From a virus: a stretch of 24,969 nt of DNA. The stretch spans positions 1 through 24,969 of IMG/VR virus record IMGVR_UViG_3300021962_000605; one strand, 5' to 3'. A program made the translations under genes and the position numbers. Every line of letters begins with the position of its first letter. The first letter of the stretch is position 1. Shown here one piece after another: positions 16,772 to 24,969 of the stretch. The notes below the pieces were generated by a model. It had not been told where the DNA came from and searched no databases. It saw nothing but the letters and a program-made list of their open reading frames with translations.

Positions 16772-19135
16772 TTAAAAAGTTCCGTAATCTCCTACCTCAA
16801 AAGTCCTATTCGCACTCAAATCATACACCACACCATTTATTGTAATTGTCCTACTATCTGGCACTGCACCGAGTCCAGTCACAGTATAAGTTGGGATGTT
16901 AAGCGTAGCACCTATCAATGTCGCTGATCCGCTTGAACCCGTTGTGGTCAATGTAATGGCGTTCTGCTTCGCATTGAATGTTGACCAATCAGTAGAACTC
17001 AAAGCACCATTTGTACTACTACTTGACAAACCAAGCGACAAAGCTTGGGTGCTTAAACTCAGTCCATTTGCCGTTCCAAGTGTCACCGCATTGTGCCTTG
17101 CGGCAGTATTCGCCGCAACATCACTATTAGCACTCACTCTACCCTCTGTATAATAAAGGTTAGTACCCTCGGTCACTTGCGTTGTGGTATAGTCACCACT
17201 TGTAGCAACCACAGCACCAGTACGACCGAACACACTCGTAACCGCATCTGTGTTGTCATCAGTCCAACTCGCGGTGATAGTTCCAGCATCTTGTTGGGTG
17301 AGGGTCAAGGTCTTGGTCGTAGTACCCGTTACCGATGCACTCACAATCATATTATTGTAAGATGCATCCCAATTGATTGTATTGTCGGTAAGATAGCTTA
17401 TTGTTCCACTTGTACTCTTTACAATACCAGTACCACTTAATGCGTTTTGCTTATTGTTAAAAGTTGTCCAATCGGTTGAACTCAAATATCCGTTCTGACT
17501 TGCACTCGCTTGTTGGATGGTTAAAGTTGGTGTCTTGCCACCAGTTGAAAACAAAGGTGAAGTAGCACTAACACTTGTAACCTTCGCATTGAATGTTGTC
17601 CAATCGGCAGAATCCAAGTACCCTGGTTGTGATGCATTGGCAACGGGGATTGATACTGTGTTTACCGATCTTGATAGAGGTGCGGAGAAAGTAAGTACAT
17701 TCTCCTTACCATCAAAAGTCAACCAATCAACATTACTCAACTTACCCGTATTGCTTCCACTCGCAACTGGTAGGTTGAACGTATGAGTGCTTGTAAGAGA
17801 TTGTATATTAAAATCAGTCCCACTCGTACCAACCGCAAATGTCTGACTCAATGCAGTCAATCCATTGAGTGATGTGATTCCGGTGTCAATGTCAGAGGAT
17901 GGAACCCATATAGACCCATTATACTTCAATACGCTACCATTGACCGCACCACTTGTGTTTACATCATGCAACTCACCGAGTTCCCATCCGTTCATCACCT
18001 TGACATAAATCTTACCATGATTAGCGTGAGCATACTCAACGTAACCAATCACAATAAGATGTTGAGGTGCTGCGGGTTTTATGTTTGTAATCGCACCAGG
18101 TGTAGTTGGACTCAAATAAAGAACATCACCATCCACCCATGTTTCTCCTTGCAAAGAACCAGTTGTGTTAATGTCCTCTAACTGACCAACTGTGATGATG
18201 AAACCTTCTTGGTTTGTAGCGATTGTTTCAGTTACCAATCCTATTGTATCAGCACTATTGTTGTCGTTGTTTGCTTGTGCAAATGCAACTGCCAATCTTT
18301 GACCTGCTGCACCACTAACCCTAACCGCTTGGTATGCTGCCTTTGTTAATGTGGTATTAGGAGTAACCTTATTTACAATCCTTGCCACTAAGTCAACACC
18401 ATTCTTTAGTATAACAGTGCCACCTTTTAGCGTTGTTTCACTACTTCCAATTGTATTGTTCCATCTTGTTGTTCCTACTGTTGCCGTACCCGTTGGAGAT
18501 ACATCAAGAGTTAATTGACCTGCTTTTAGTTCATATTCGCCAAGATCAACATTTGTTGTTGCCCCAACATAAGGTACATAACCAGTCAAAGCAGGAAAAG
18601 TGGCAAGAGTGCCATCACCACGAACATATTGCAATGTAGTGCCAGACCCCGTTACTGAGATAGTGCCATTAGCCGTTAGAGGCGTATTGCTGACACTAAA
18701 TGCACTTGGCATAGACAAACCAACTGAGGTAAGTCCGGTGTCTATATCACTCCAAGAAGCTTGTATAGTGCCACCATCTTGTTGGTTAAGAGTAAGAGTC
18801 TTGGTTGTTGTGCCACTAACACTTGCACTATTTATCTTATCATTATAGGCTTGATCCCACTCACTTTGTTTTGTGGTTGTTGGAAGAGAGTACCCCGAAG
18901 CATAAGTAACCGCAAGAGTACCTGACTGCGTTAATGGACTATTTGCAACTGAGAACCCAGTTGGCATTGTAAGTCCAACACTCGTAATAACCGTAACCGC
19001 ACTTGATGATGAATAGTCCAAGCTTATGTAAACTGGTGCTATATCATTACCCGCAACTGTTATATTGGTAACATCATACGTTACCTTTATAACCGGGTTA
19101 GTTACATTATATACTATCTTTATTATCGTTGCCAT
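16772..19135 (-). CDS. Large repetitive tail fibre / baseplate protein
   Basis: 787 residues. The N-terminal about 50 residues are beta strands (IIKIVYNVTNPVIKVTYDVT). A non-repetitive central domain (about 230-390) contains RIVNKVTPNTTLTKAAYQAV followed by VLYLSPTTPGAITN, a fold seen inside fibre proteins. Around it are tandem units of DWxTFNxK (GYLSSTDWTTFNNKQ, GYLDSADWTTFNAK, GALSSTDWSTFNAKQ) and of TTTKTLTLTQQDAGTI. The C-terminus (GVVYDLSANRTFEVGDYGTF) is unlike a peptidase. It is likely a trimeric fibre or a fibre-connecting protein, and would be assembled with the downstream fibre. Confidence 0.75.
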   Translation of the reverse strand: MATIIKIVYNVTNPVIKVTYDVTNITVAGNDIAPVYISLDYSSSSAVTVITSVGLTMPTGFSVANSPLTQSGTLAVTYASGYSLPTTTKQSEWDQAYNDKINSASVSGTTTKTLTLNQQDGGTIQASWSDIDTGLTSVGLSMPSAFSVSNTPLTANGTISVTGSGTTLQYVRGDGTLATFPALTGYVPYVGATTNVDLGEYELKAGQLTLDVSPTGTATVGTTRWNNTIGSSETTLKGGTVILKNGVDLVARIVNKVTPNTTLTKAAYQAVRVSGAAGQRLAVAFAQANNDNNSADTIGLVTETIATNQEGFIITVGQLEDINTTGSLQGETWVDGDVLYLSPTTPGAITNIKPAAPQHLIVIGYVEYAHANHGKIYVKVMNGWELGELHDVNTSGAVNGSVLKYNGSIWVPSSDIDTGITSLNGLTALSQTFAVGTSGTDFNIQSLTSTHTFNLPVASGSNTGKLSNVDWLTFDGKENVLTFSAPLSRSVNTVSIPVANASQPGYLDSADWTTFNAKVTSVSATSPLFSTGGKTPTLTIQQASASQNGYLSSTDWTTFNNKQNALSGTGIVKSTSGTISYLTDNTINWDASYNNMIVSASVTGTTTKTLTLTQQDAGTITASWTDDNTDAVTSVFGRTGAVVATSGDYTTTQVTEGTNLYYTEGRVSANSDVAANTAARHNAVTLGTANGLSLSTQALSLGLSSSSTNGALSSTDWSTFNAKQNAITLTTTGSSGSATLIGATLNIPTYTVTGLGAVPDSRTITINGVVYDLSANRTFEVGDYGTF

Positions 19136-19474
19136 CTAAGATGTTATTTGTGTATCAACTTGTACATATCCTTGCATCCAAGTATATGAGTTTGCTCCAA
19201 TTGATACTTGCAATTCATAAGTAAACTCACCAGCGGTGTAGCCATTTGTGGTAGTAGGACTAAGCGTAACCCTTCTTGTAAAGTTGTCTATTTGTGCAAA
19301 AGTAGCATCCAACCACTCAAATATAACCGTTCCACTCGCGTTCTTTGCTTGTAACTTAAATACATAAGTGCTTACATTTATAGGCGTTGTTTCGCACTCA
19401 TCATCATAAAATGCGAGTGTCATCACCCATGTATCGCCCTTCTTTATCGGCCTTAAATTATGTTCGCCTATCAT
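19136..19474 (-). CDS. Small beta-rich baseplate protein
   Basis: 112 residues of alternating strands: DTWVMTLAFYDDECETTPIN, VSTYVFKLQAKNASGTVIFE, RRVTLSPTT and AGEFTYELQVS. This resembles the Ig-like N-terminal domain of baseplate proteins such as BppU or DUF2479 members, which attach fibres. Its TAG is directly followed by the fibre ATG. No membrane or signal segment. Function by position: connects tail tip and fibre; moderate. Confidence 0.55.
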   Translation of the reverse strand: MIGEHNLRPIKKGDTWVMTLAFYDDECETTPINVSTYVFKLQAKNASGTVIFEWLDATFAQIDNFTRRVTLSPTTTNGYTAGEFTYELQVSIGANSYTWMQGYVQVDTQITS

Positions 19475-19498
19475 ATTGTAAATTTAAGATAAATTGTA

Positions 19499-20119
19499 TT
19501 ATAATGCGATATAAGCTGCAATAACAGTAGTACCATTTAATGCAGTTCCTAAGTTTATAACAAATGTTCCAGGAGTAGGCTCGGTAACAGTATAATTGTA
19601 ATACCATTTGCCACCATATCCTACCGCTACAAGCTTATGGGTAGCTGTATCTCTACTTGGAATAACACCAAGTGCTACTACCTCATCATCAACAATTGTT
19701 AGTTCAGTAAACCCAGCAGTCCCTTGTAAAGTATAATTATAATTAGCGATACCACCAACTGTGCTATCAAGTGTTATATCTTGTATATAACAATCAAATT
19801 GATATATACGATAATTATTCTGAGCATCAATCATGTCAAGAAAAGCTATGTACTTTGTATCGGTTCCACTAAAGAAATCATCAAAGAATCCAATCGGATG
19901 CATATAGTTTTGTGCCATTTTTACCAATCCGCTTCCGCTAATTGTGAAGCCTCTTCTTCCCGTAATATATTCCCTATATAAACCATTGGTCTTAGGTGCT
20001 AATTCCAAGAAATCCCTACTCATCGTAATAGATGAGTTCTTGGCACAAGCCAATGGATAGACATTATTCTCGTTGAGATATGCTATTACTAACCCTTCTG
20101 CTTTTACTGGATCTGCCAT
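19499..20119 (-). CDS. Tail-tube-like protein
   Basis: 206 residues. ACAKNSSITMSRDFLELAPK followed by TNGLYREYITGRRGFTISGS resembles the conserved first half of tail tube proteins of siphoviruses. That half forms the inner beta-barrel; the rest is strands and Gly/Thr-rich loops (TELTIVDDEVVALG, YYNYTVTEPTPGTFVINLG). The major tail protein proper is probably the partial gene at the right edge, so this second copy may cap or terminate the tube at the tail tip. Its start overlaps the stop of the 800-residue gene by one base (TAATG). Confidence 0.6.
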   Translation of the reverse strand: MADPVKAEGLVIAYLNENNVYPLACAKNSSITMSRDFLELAPKTNGLYREYITGRRGFTISGSGLVKMAQNYMHPIGFFDDFFSGTDTKYIAFLDMIDAQNNYRIYQFDCYIQDITLDSTVGGIANYNYTLQGTAGFTELTIVDDEVVALGVIPSRDTATHKLVAVGYGGKWYYNYTVTEPTPGTFVINLGTALNGTTVIAAYIAL

Positions 20120-22521
20120 TATTTATATATATAACCTGATTGATATGGTGGATATAGTGAATCGTTATTGTTAAAAATAAGGTAACTACTTGTAACAGTT
20201 AACGATGTAATACTCGGACTTAATGTTAATTCAATGTCATCATTAGTATTTAAAATTACATTATTTACATCAAAATCCAAATCAACTGCAAATGGACTTG
20301 ATGTTGCTGTAATATTTATAGTTTTTAAGATAGCAGTATTTGTATAAAGTGTAAGATTTACAAGTACAGGAGTGCTTGAAACAGTAATACTTCCAACTAT
20401 TCTACATTTAAAATCAATTGTTATTGTTGGAACACCAGTATATCTAAGTTTATTACCAGTAATTACGCTAAAATACTGACCATAATTAAGCGTAATTGGC
20501 ACAAGACCATTTGTAGCTGCACTTGTATAAGTAGCACTTGTATTGATAAGGAAATCCCTATCATTGTCATATACTTCTACCAATGTAGCTTGCCAAGTAG
20601 CACTTGCAAAATCAATCTCTTTCATATTTGCTATATAGTATAGCTTATTTGGGTCATCATCAACAAATTTTATTGTGTTAATTAAACCAATAGGTTGTGA
20701 CCCGTATTTTAATCCGAAAAAGTTTACATCAATTTTATTACGATGGAATCTTGTTCTCTCCCAATTCGCTATTAAGTTCTGCTTCTTGAAAGGATAAGAC
20801 TCTTTTTGGTATCTGTATCTGTACCAGGTTGGAGTTGTTCTTAATGCATTATCTGCATCAAAAATACAACCCATTAGATTTGAGTTAGGCAAATCCTCCA
20901 AATATATCTCATCATCAAAATTTGCCCTAATATCTTCGGCTTTTGTAAATTTATCGTAATCGCCTGATATTTGATCTAAATATCTTCCATTTACTTTAGT
21001 GTCAATACTAAATTGAATATCTTTCCAGTTATTATCGTAAGATGAATTTTGTGTATTACTTAATAATAATCTTACTATCCCATCTCTAATTACTGGTTCA
21101 CTTGTAACAGTAAATGACAAATATCCATTTTCACTTGTACTATTATCACCTGGAGTAATAGTAAAATAAGTTTGGTTAGCATAAACCTTACTATCCCAAG
21201 TTGATGGGTAAATATCCCATACACCATCATTAGTCAAAGATGCTCTAAACGATGGTGCTGCATCAGCTTTATACAATAATTGACCAACTTTAAATGTAGG
21301 AATAGGACTTGATATAACACCGGTTTGATTCCATCTCCATTTAAAAGATAATGTAATTATATCTCCAGTTGTTACTTGAACATCACAACTTTGCCACCAG
21401 TTAAAAAATGTACCACTTGTTTCATTATCTAAGTAAAGAAAACTATCTGTGACTACACCAAAAGAATCTAAAGTATCTTTTCTATAATGGTCTTTTGTAG
21501 TAGCAGTTGGACTTTCTCTTGTGCCAGTATATGCATCCCAACTATCTACATCATAAAGATTAAATCCACTACCAGCAGTATTTAATGCACCTCTACTTAA
21601 ATTTTGATTACAAATCAATTCACTTGGCAATTCGTAAGTAAAATTAATTTGGTCAATCTTTGTTGGTCTATTAATAAAACGCAACATCTCTGGAGCAATA
21701 GGTTTTATATCCTCATTGACTCCTACCTCAATATCATATCTAACATTGCTAACTGTTGTACCTAAAAGAGTAATATTGAACTGTCTAAGACTTTGAGTAG
21801 TTGGCATAAATAACTCCTCTGGTCTAAATATTATCCACTTTCCCTTATATTGTAAAAGTGTTTGACTAAATGCTGAATTAATCTTATCAAGTACATTATA
21901 TTTATTATCATACTCTCCATCACCAATACTAAATGTTCTTGCATCTATATAACATTGACCTATTGATGGAGCATCAAGTATCGGATCCATTGAGGAATGG
22001 TATAGATTGCTTATTACCCTATGCTCTACAAATGTCTGTATAGTACCATAAGCAGCGTATTGTATCAATTCCCATGGAGTATATCTACCAATTAATTCAT
22101 CCCCTGCATTGTCCGCTAAAGGCTGGTTCTGCAATAATCCAAGACCCTCTGTTGCTTTTAATGATATAATGTGCTTTTGGTCTTGCCAACTTTCTTGAAA
22201 ATCATCTTGCAATAAATATCCATACCAGTAATATTGTACTGCACTTAAAAACTCAAAAGCTACATAGCAATATGTGTCTGCATTGCTAAGAAAGTCATCA
22301 ATTGATACAGTTGGCTGACTAATAAAATTTATAGTAGCTTGTTGAGGTCTTAATGGTTTATAAATATCTTCATCACTATTAAACTCTTGCAATACAAATG
22401 GATTTGATGCAGGTTCAAGATCAATAATACTACCACTATATCCATCTATATAAAAATCAACTTTGCAAGTATCATCTTGCAATGTCTTAAAAGTAATTCT
22501 ATATTTTATTCCGTATGCCAT
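20119..22521 (-). CDS. Tail tip / baseplate hub protein
   Basis: 800 residues. The N-terminal 120 (YGIKYRITFKTLQDDTCKVD and on) are beta-rich and resemble distal-tail-like attachment. The middle (YYWYGYLLQDDFQESWQDQK to about 250, with ISLKATEGLGLLQNQ) looks like a hub domain, and the C-terminal third is Ser/Thr/Asn-rich beta sandwich (SITVSSTPVLVNLTLYTN). No lysozyme or peptidase motif is visible. Directly after the tape measure gene (TAATG overlap of one base), the usual place of the distal tail or hub protein. I know it only as a type of large tail protein in Bacteroidota phages; exact role is inferred from position. Confidence 0.65.
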   Translation of the reverse strand: MAYGIKYRITFKTLQDDTCKVDFYIDGYSGSIIDLEPASNPFVLQEFNSDEDIYKPLRPQQATINFISQPTVSIDDFLSNADTYCYVAFEFLSAVQYYWYGYLLQDDFQESWQDQKHIISLKATEGLGLLQNQPLADNAGDELIGRYTPWELIQYAAYGTIQTFVEHRVISNLYHSSMDPILDAPSIGQCYIDARTFSIGDGEYDNKYNVLDKINSAFSQTLLQYKGKWIIFRPEELFMPTTQSLRQFNITLLGTTVSNVRYDIEVGVNEDIKPIAPEMLRFINRPTKIDQINFTYELPSELICNQNLSRGALNTAGSGFNLYDVDSWDAYTGTRESPTATTKDHYRKDTLDSFGVVTDSFLYLDNETSGTFFNWWQSCDVQVTTGDIITLSFKWRWNQTGVISSPIPTFKVGQLLYKADAAPSFRASLTNDGVWDIYPSTWDSKVYANQTYFTITPGDNSTSENGYLSFTVTSEPVIRDGIVRLLLSNTQNSSYDNNWKDIQFSIDTKVNGRYLDQISGDYDKFTKAEDIRANFDDEIYLEDLPNSNLMGCIFDADNALRTTPTWYRYRYQKESYPFKKQNLIANWERTRFHRNKIDVNFFGLKYGSQPIGLINTIKFVDDDPNKLYYIANMKEIDFASATWQATLVEVYDNDRDFLINTSATYTSAATNGLVPITLNYGQYFSVITGNKLRYTGVPTITIDFKCRIVGSITVSSTPVLVNLTLYTNTAILKTINITATSSPFAVDLDFDVNNVILNTNDDIELTLSPSITSLTVTSSYLIFNNNDSLYPPYQSGYIYK

Positions 22522-24248
22522 TATCCAACCCTTGATATTTGTGCGTTAGTCCTATTTATTGATCCAACTAAATCTGTTCCTCTTAAAACTAAATCTATCT
22601 TTTGACCTCCGCCTGTTGCCAATGGTCTTACGCCTTCAAATCTTGTATTTGCTCTAAATGCTGGAAGTATATTACCTATTGCAGAAAGAAATCCTCCACC
22701 TTGTGATAATCCTCCTGCAATTGGGCCTGCAAAAATAGTACCTAATAATTCTACTATTTTTGATGCTGCAATCTGTGCTACAATTTTAGCAATATTAGCT
22801 TTAATATTTTTCGCAAATTCATCAAATGTAAACTTACCAGTATTGATAAAATTCTCAAATGATTCTGCAATTGGATTAAAGAATACACCATCAATAACTT
22901 CTTTTGCCAATGCAAATTCTGCTGCAATAGCTTGTGTATCTAAAAACTTCTGATTTTTTATAATTTTAGCTTCACCAGAAATTATTGTTGGTACAAGTTC
23001 AGTTGCTCTTTCTTTAGATGTTTCTTTTCTATATTTAACTCTTGCTGCAATTAATTTATCAATAGATTTAACTTGTAAATTAGTTTGCCCTATTACATAT
23101 CTTGAAAATGCTTGTACTGGGCCTAATGCATTGCTTTCTCCAGTTATATTAGAATAAAATTCTCTTTCCTTTGCTTGTTTTTTTGTACTATCTGTTAATT
23201 TTCTTGTCTGTAAATCTATTTCTGCAATACCTTTTATTGTTGGATCAAGTAAATTAATATAAGATTGTGCAACTTTATTTAACTTTTCTTGCTCTATTTT
23301 ATTTTGTTTAATACTTTCTTTAGTATTATTAATTGCAATAAGTGCTTGTTGGCTTGCAGTTCTACCGGCACCAATTATAACTTCTCCTTCTTTTTTAACT
23401 TTATTATACGCAGCTTCACCGTTTGTTAAATCTTTTTGTAATTTCTTTTCTTCAATTTGAAGTGCAGTTAATTTCTCTGCATTTGAAGTTAAAATATTTG
23501 AAATAGCTGCCTCTTGTGCTTTTAGAATTAATAATTTTTGTATTGCTTTTGCATTTGCATTAATTATTTTTACTGATTCAGCAGTAGAAATATTTTCAAG
23601 TTTTATACCAGCTACAACATCAGGCCTAATTTTATTTAATTCAACATAAGCAGCTTGCCTATCCTTTAATGGTTTAGATAAATCGGTAAGAACTTTTGTA
23701 AGAATAGTTATTTCTGCACTTTCTGTCGCAGATGAACCTATTCCTTTTGCTAATTCTTTATTATATTCATTTTGTGCAACTGCTAAAAGATTTGTTTTAC
23801 CAAATAAAGCATCAATAGCATTACCAAGTCCGCCATACTTCATTGTCAATGTTGTGACAATAGCGGTTACCGCACTAAACGCAAGAAATATACCAGCAGG
23901 CCCCATTAATGAACCTTTAAGTTGTGATAATACAGAAGCACCATTTTTTGCTTCCATATTCATCTGACCAAATCCTTGTATAATACCTGGTAAGTTGTTC
24001 TGAATACCTATAAAACCAAATGGTAAATCTTGTAGTGTTAAAGATAATGCCGTTAATGAGTTTTGTGATGCCTTGCCAAATGACCTTGTTGATTCAGCCA
24101 TTTTTTCTGTGCTTTTTTGAAAAGCATCAGAACCTTTTTGTGCAGTAGTATTTACTTCATTTATGGATTTTTTTAAATCGGCATAGAATTTAGTAAGCTT
24201 TTGCGAAGCCTCTGATACATTTGCACCTACTTGTATATCTAAACTCAT
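22521..24248 (-). CDS. Tail tape measure protein
   Basis: 575 residues. The N-terminus is a long helical, Lys/Gln/Ser-rich region (ASQKLTKFYADLKKSINEVN, QKGSDAFQKSTEKMAE). A hydrophobic segment follows at about 110-140 (LKGSLMGPAGIFLAFSAVTA), then more coiled coil (LTALQIEEKKLQKDLTNGE). The C-terminus holds a Gly/Ile-rich membrane-like segment, VELLGTIFAGPIAGGLSQGG. By the rule of about 0.15 nm per residue the tail would be near 86 nm. It overlaps the chaperone stop by ATGA (24245-24248). Length is at the low end for siphoviruses. The order chaperones, tape measure, tail tip is classic. Confidence 0.85.
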   Translation of the reverse strand: MSLDIQVGANVSEASQKLTKFYADLKKSINEVNTTAQKGSDAFQKSTEKMAESTRSFGKASQNSLTALSLTLQDLPFGFIGIQNNLPGIIQGFGQMNMEAKNGASVLSQLKGSLMGPAGIFLAFSAVTAIVTTLTMKYGGLGNAIDALFGKTNLLAVAQNEYNKELAKGIGSSATESAEITILTKVLTDLSKPLKDRQAAYVELNKIRPDVVAGIKLENISTAESVKIINANAKAIQKLLILKAQEAAISNILTSNAEKLTALQIEEKKLQKDLTNGEAAYNKVKKEGEVIIGAGRTASQQALIAINNTKESIKQNKIEQEKLNKVAQSYINLLDPTIKGIAEIDLQTRKLTDSTKKQAKEREFYSNITGESNALGPVQAFSRYVIGQTNLQVKSIDKLIAARVKYRKETSKERATELVPTIISGEAKIIKNQKFLDTQAIAAEFALAKEVIDGVFFNPIAESFENFINTGKFTFDEFAKNIKANIAKIVAQIAASKIVELLGTIFAGPIAGGLSQGGGFLSAIGNILPAFRANTRFEGVRPLATGGGQKIDLVLRGTDLVGSINRTNAQISRVG

Positions 24249-24544
24249 TTTCCTAAGCGTTTAAAGATTTCTCTCATCTCATCTTCACTCATCACATTTT
24301 CGATATGCTCATCACCTGGTAATTCCCACAAAGCCTCTGGTGTTTTAGGTGCGGTCTTTGGGTCACCCATTAACCGCACCATTGTAAACATCAAAAGTCT
24401 TGTTTGCTTATATGCATCAATTTTCTTCCTTTCATTTCCCCTTATCATCAAAGAAAACTCCCTTGGACTTATTGAATAGAAGTCATTTGGCAAAAGGCAT
24501 AAATCACCAAACGCAAACGCTTCTATTTCTTCCCACGAGTAGTC
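24245..24544 (-). CDS. Tail assembly chaperone, -1 frame extension (gpT-like)
   Basis: This frame is open from the slippery site at 24544 to the stop at 24245-24247. It reads DYSWEEIEAFAFGDLCLLPN, then DFYSISPREFSLMIRGNERK and a helical acidic end. WEEIEAFAFG..L..PNDFY is a well-formed chaperone sequence, yet there is no ATG before the one in SLMIRG; an ORF starting at 24493 would need TTG. It is therefore best read as the C-terminal half of a fusion, made by -1 frameshifting from the upstream gene (115+99=214 residues), as with lambda gpGT. Confidence 0.8.
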   Translation of the reverse strand, partial: DYSWEEIEAFAFGDLCLLPNDFYSISPREFSLMIRGNERKKIDAYKQTRLLMFTMVRLMGDPKTAPKTPEALWELPGDEHIENVMSEDEMREIFKRLGK

Positions 24545-24888
24545 TTTTTTTTTGCTTCTGGTTTCTTCTCTTCTTCTTTTTGTTTCAAGAACTCATTTGA
24601 ACTCCAAACTTGTATGACTGACTTTACCTCATCCAATACTTGTTCGTTAGTTAAATTAGCCTCTATGAAGTCTACAAAGAACTCAAAGCTATGCTCAATC
24701 TCCACATCCTTTATCAAGCAATTGTTGTAATAACCACTATACAAAATATGAGCAATCCCAATCTCGTTTAGCTCATTATTTGAATATGCTTTACCTTCTA
24801 CGAATTTATCTGAAAGGTATCTGAAAGATGCCATTCCAAATTTTAGTCCAAGTTTAGTATCGTTAATAGTAATAGTAGTATAATTCAT
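24523..24888 (-). CDS. Tail assembly chaperone (gpG-like)
   Basis: 121 residues: INDTKLGLKFGMASFRYLSD then FVEGKAYSNNELNEIGIAHI are typical of small siphovirus chaperones that wrap the tape measure. It ends in a charged tail (KQKEEEKKPEAKKKTTRGKK) encoded by the A-rich slippery region. The stop TAG is at 24523-24525. It lies between the major tail protein and the tape measure, the expected place. The unshifted product and the frameshifted product are both needed in known systems. Confidence 0.85.
   Translation of the reverse strand: MNYTTITINDTKLGLKFGMASFRYLSDKFVEGKAYSNNELNEIGIAHILYSGYYNNCLIKDVEIEHSFEFFVDFIEANLTNEQVLDEVKSVIQVWSSNEFLKQKEEEKKPEAKKKTTRGKK
24544..24553 (-). promoter_or_regulatory. 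Slippery site for -1 programmed frameshift
   Basis: The minus strand reads nine A then G (GCA AAA AAA AAG ACT in the chaperone frame). It contains the canonical heptamer A_AAA_AAG at 24550-24544, the slippery sequence of E. coli dnaX. A slip of -1 leads straight into the open chaperone extension GAC TAC TCG TGG. No obvious downstream stem-loop was found by eye; a purine-rich stretch lies upstream (AGAAGAAGAGAAGAAA). Confidence 0.8.
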
Positions 24889-24890
24889 AA

Positions 24891-24969
24891 TTAGGCGGTT
24901 ACATCAACAATTCCGGTAGAAGTTACAGTACCAGAGAAATTGATAAATTCAGTAGTAGATTGGTTAAGA
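24891..24969 (-). CDS. Major tail protein, C-terminal end (cut by window edge)
   Basis: Only the last 25 codons and a TAA (24891-24893) lie in the window: LNQSTTEFINFSGTVTSTGI and VDVTA. The pattern of Ser/Thr-rich beta strands with FxGTVTSTG matches the end of phage major tail tube proteins. It is directly upstream of the chaperone pair, the invariant place of the major tail protein. Name given from context; the sequence alone is too short. Confidence 0.5.
   Translation of the reverse strand, partial: LNQSTTEFINFSGTVTSTGIVDVTA

Noticed and set aside
15129-18848. Many plus-strand ORFs of 65-115 codons opposite the fibre genes
   Set aside because: Antisense shadows caused by Thr/Ser/Gly/Val-rich repeat codons; no starts or motifs of real genes.

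Overview
The window reads as most of a tailed-phage genome (siphovirus-like), or a prophage-like copy of one, with a Bacteroidota host. The evidence for the host is: AT-rich DNA; gene starts with A-rich leaders and almost no Shine-Dalgarno sequences; a promoter with TTTG and TAnnTTTG elements in front of the HTH gene; and gene families I associate with Bacteroidota phages (stand-alone DnaA domain IV, Gp88-like protein, DWTTFN-repeat fibres). No integrase, transposase, rRNA or host gene is visible. Genus cannot be read from the sequence.

Layout. Nearly everything is on the minus strand, so the module order runs from high to low coordinates. 24969-19136: structural tail genes, comprising the end of a probable major tail protein, two tail-assembly chaperone frames joined by an apparent -1 ribosomal frameshift, a 575-residue tape measure protein, a large tail-tip protein, a tail-tube-like protein and a small beta-rich baseplate protein. 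19135-14558: two large repetitive fibre proteins and a small virion-type protein. 14533-13528: lysis cassette, made of a coiled-coil peptide, two small membrane proteins (holin candidates) and an M15-type peptidase. 13531-12330: a calcineurin-like phosphoesterase and an acidic protein, closed by a strong intrinsic terminator at 12271-12301.

A second leftward unit starts at a Bacteroidota-type promoter (12208-12243). It carries the DNA-metabolism genes: HTH regulator, membrane protein, SSB-like protein, a tRNA-like element, Cas4/RecB-type nuclease, MazG-like protein, several small overlapping genes, SF2 helicase, C5 cytosine methyltransferase (with a 258-codon ORF embedded in another frame), VRR-NUC nuclease, degenerate SNase-like protein and an 834-residue primase-helicase. 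Next is a 500-bp gene-free block full of direct and inverted repeats, a good replication-origin candidate, followed by a stand-alone DnaA domain IV protein.

Finally, a small island on the opposite (plus) strand, 1362-2790, carries a Gp88-like protein and four small genes. It has its own terminator and lies divergent from a hypothetical protein, TerS and the start of TerL, which runs off the left edge. Head genes (portal, protease, capsid) are not seen. They would be expected beyond the left edge, leading round to the tail genes at the right edge.

The points most worth a second look are the overprinted ORF inside the methyltransferase, the phased iterons of the origin candidate, the tRNA-like gene with no recognisable anticodon arm, the chaperone frameshift, and the plus-strand Gp88 island with a structured element in its transcript.
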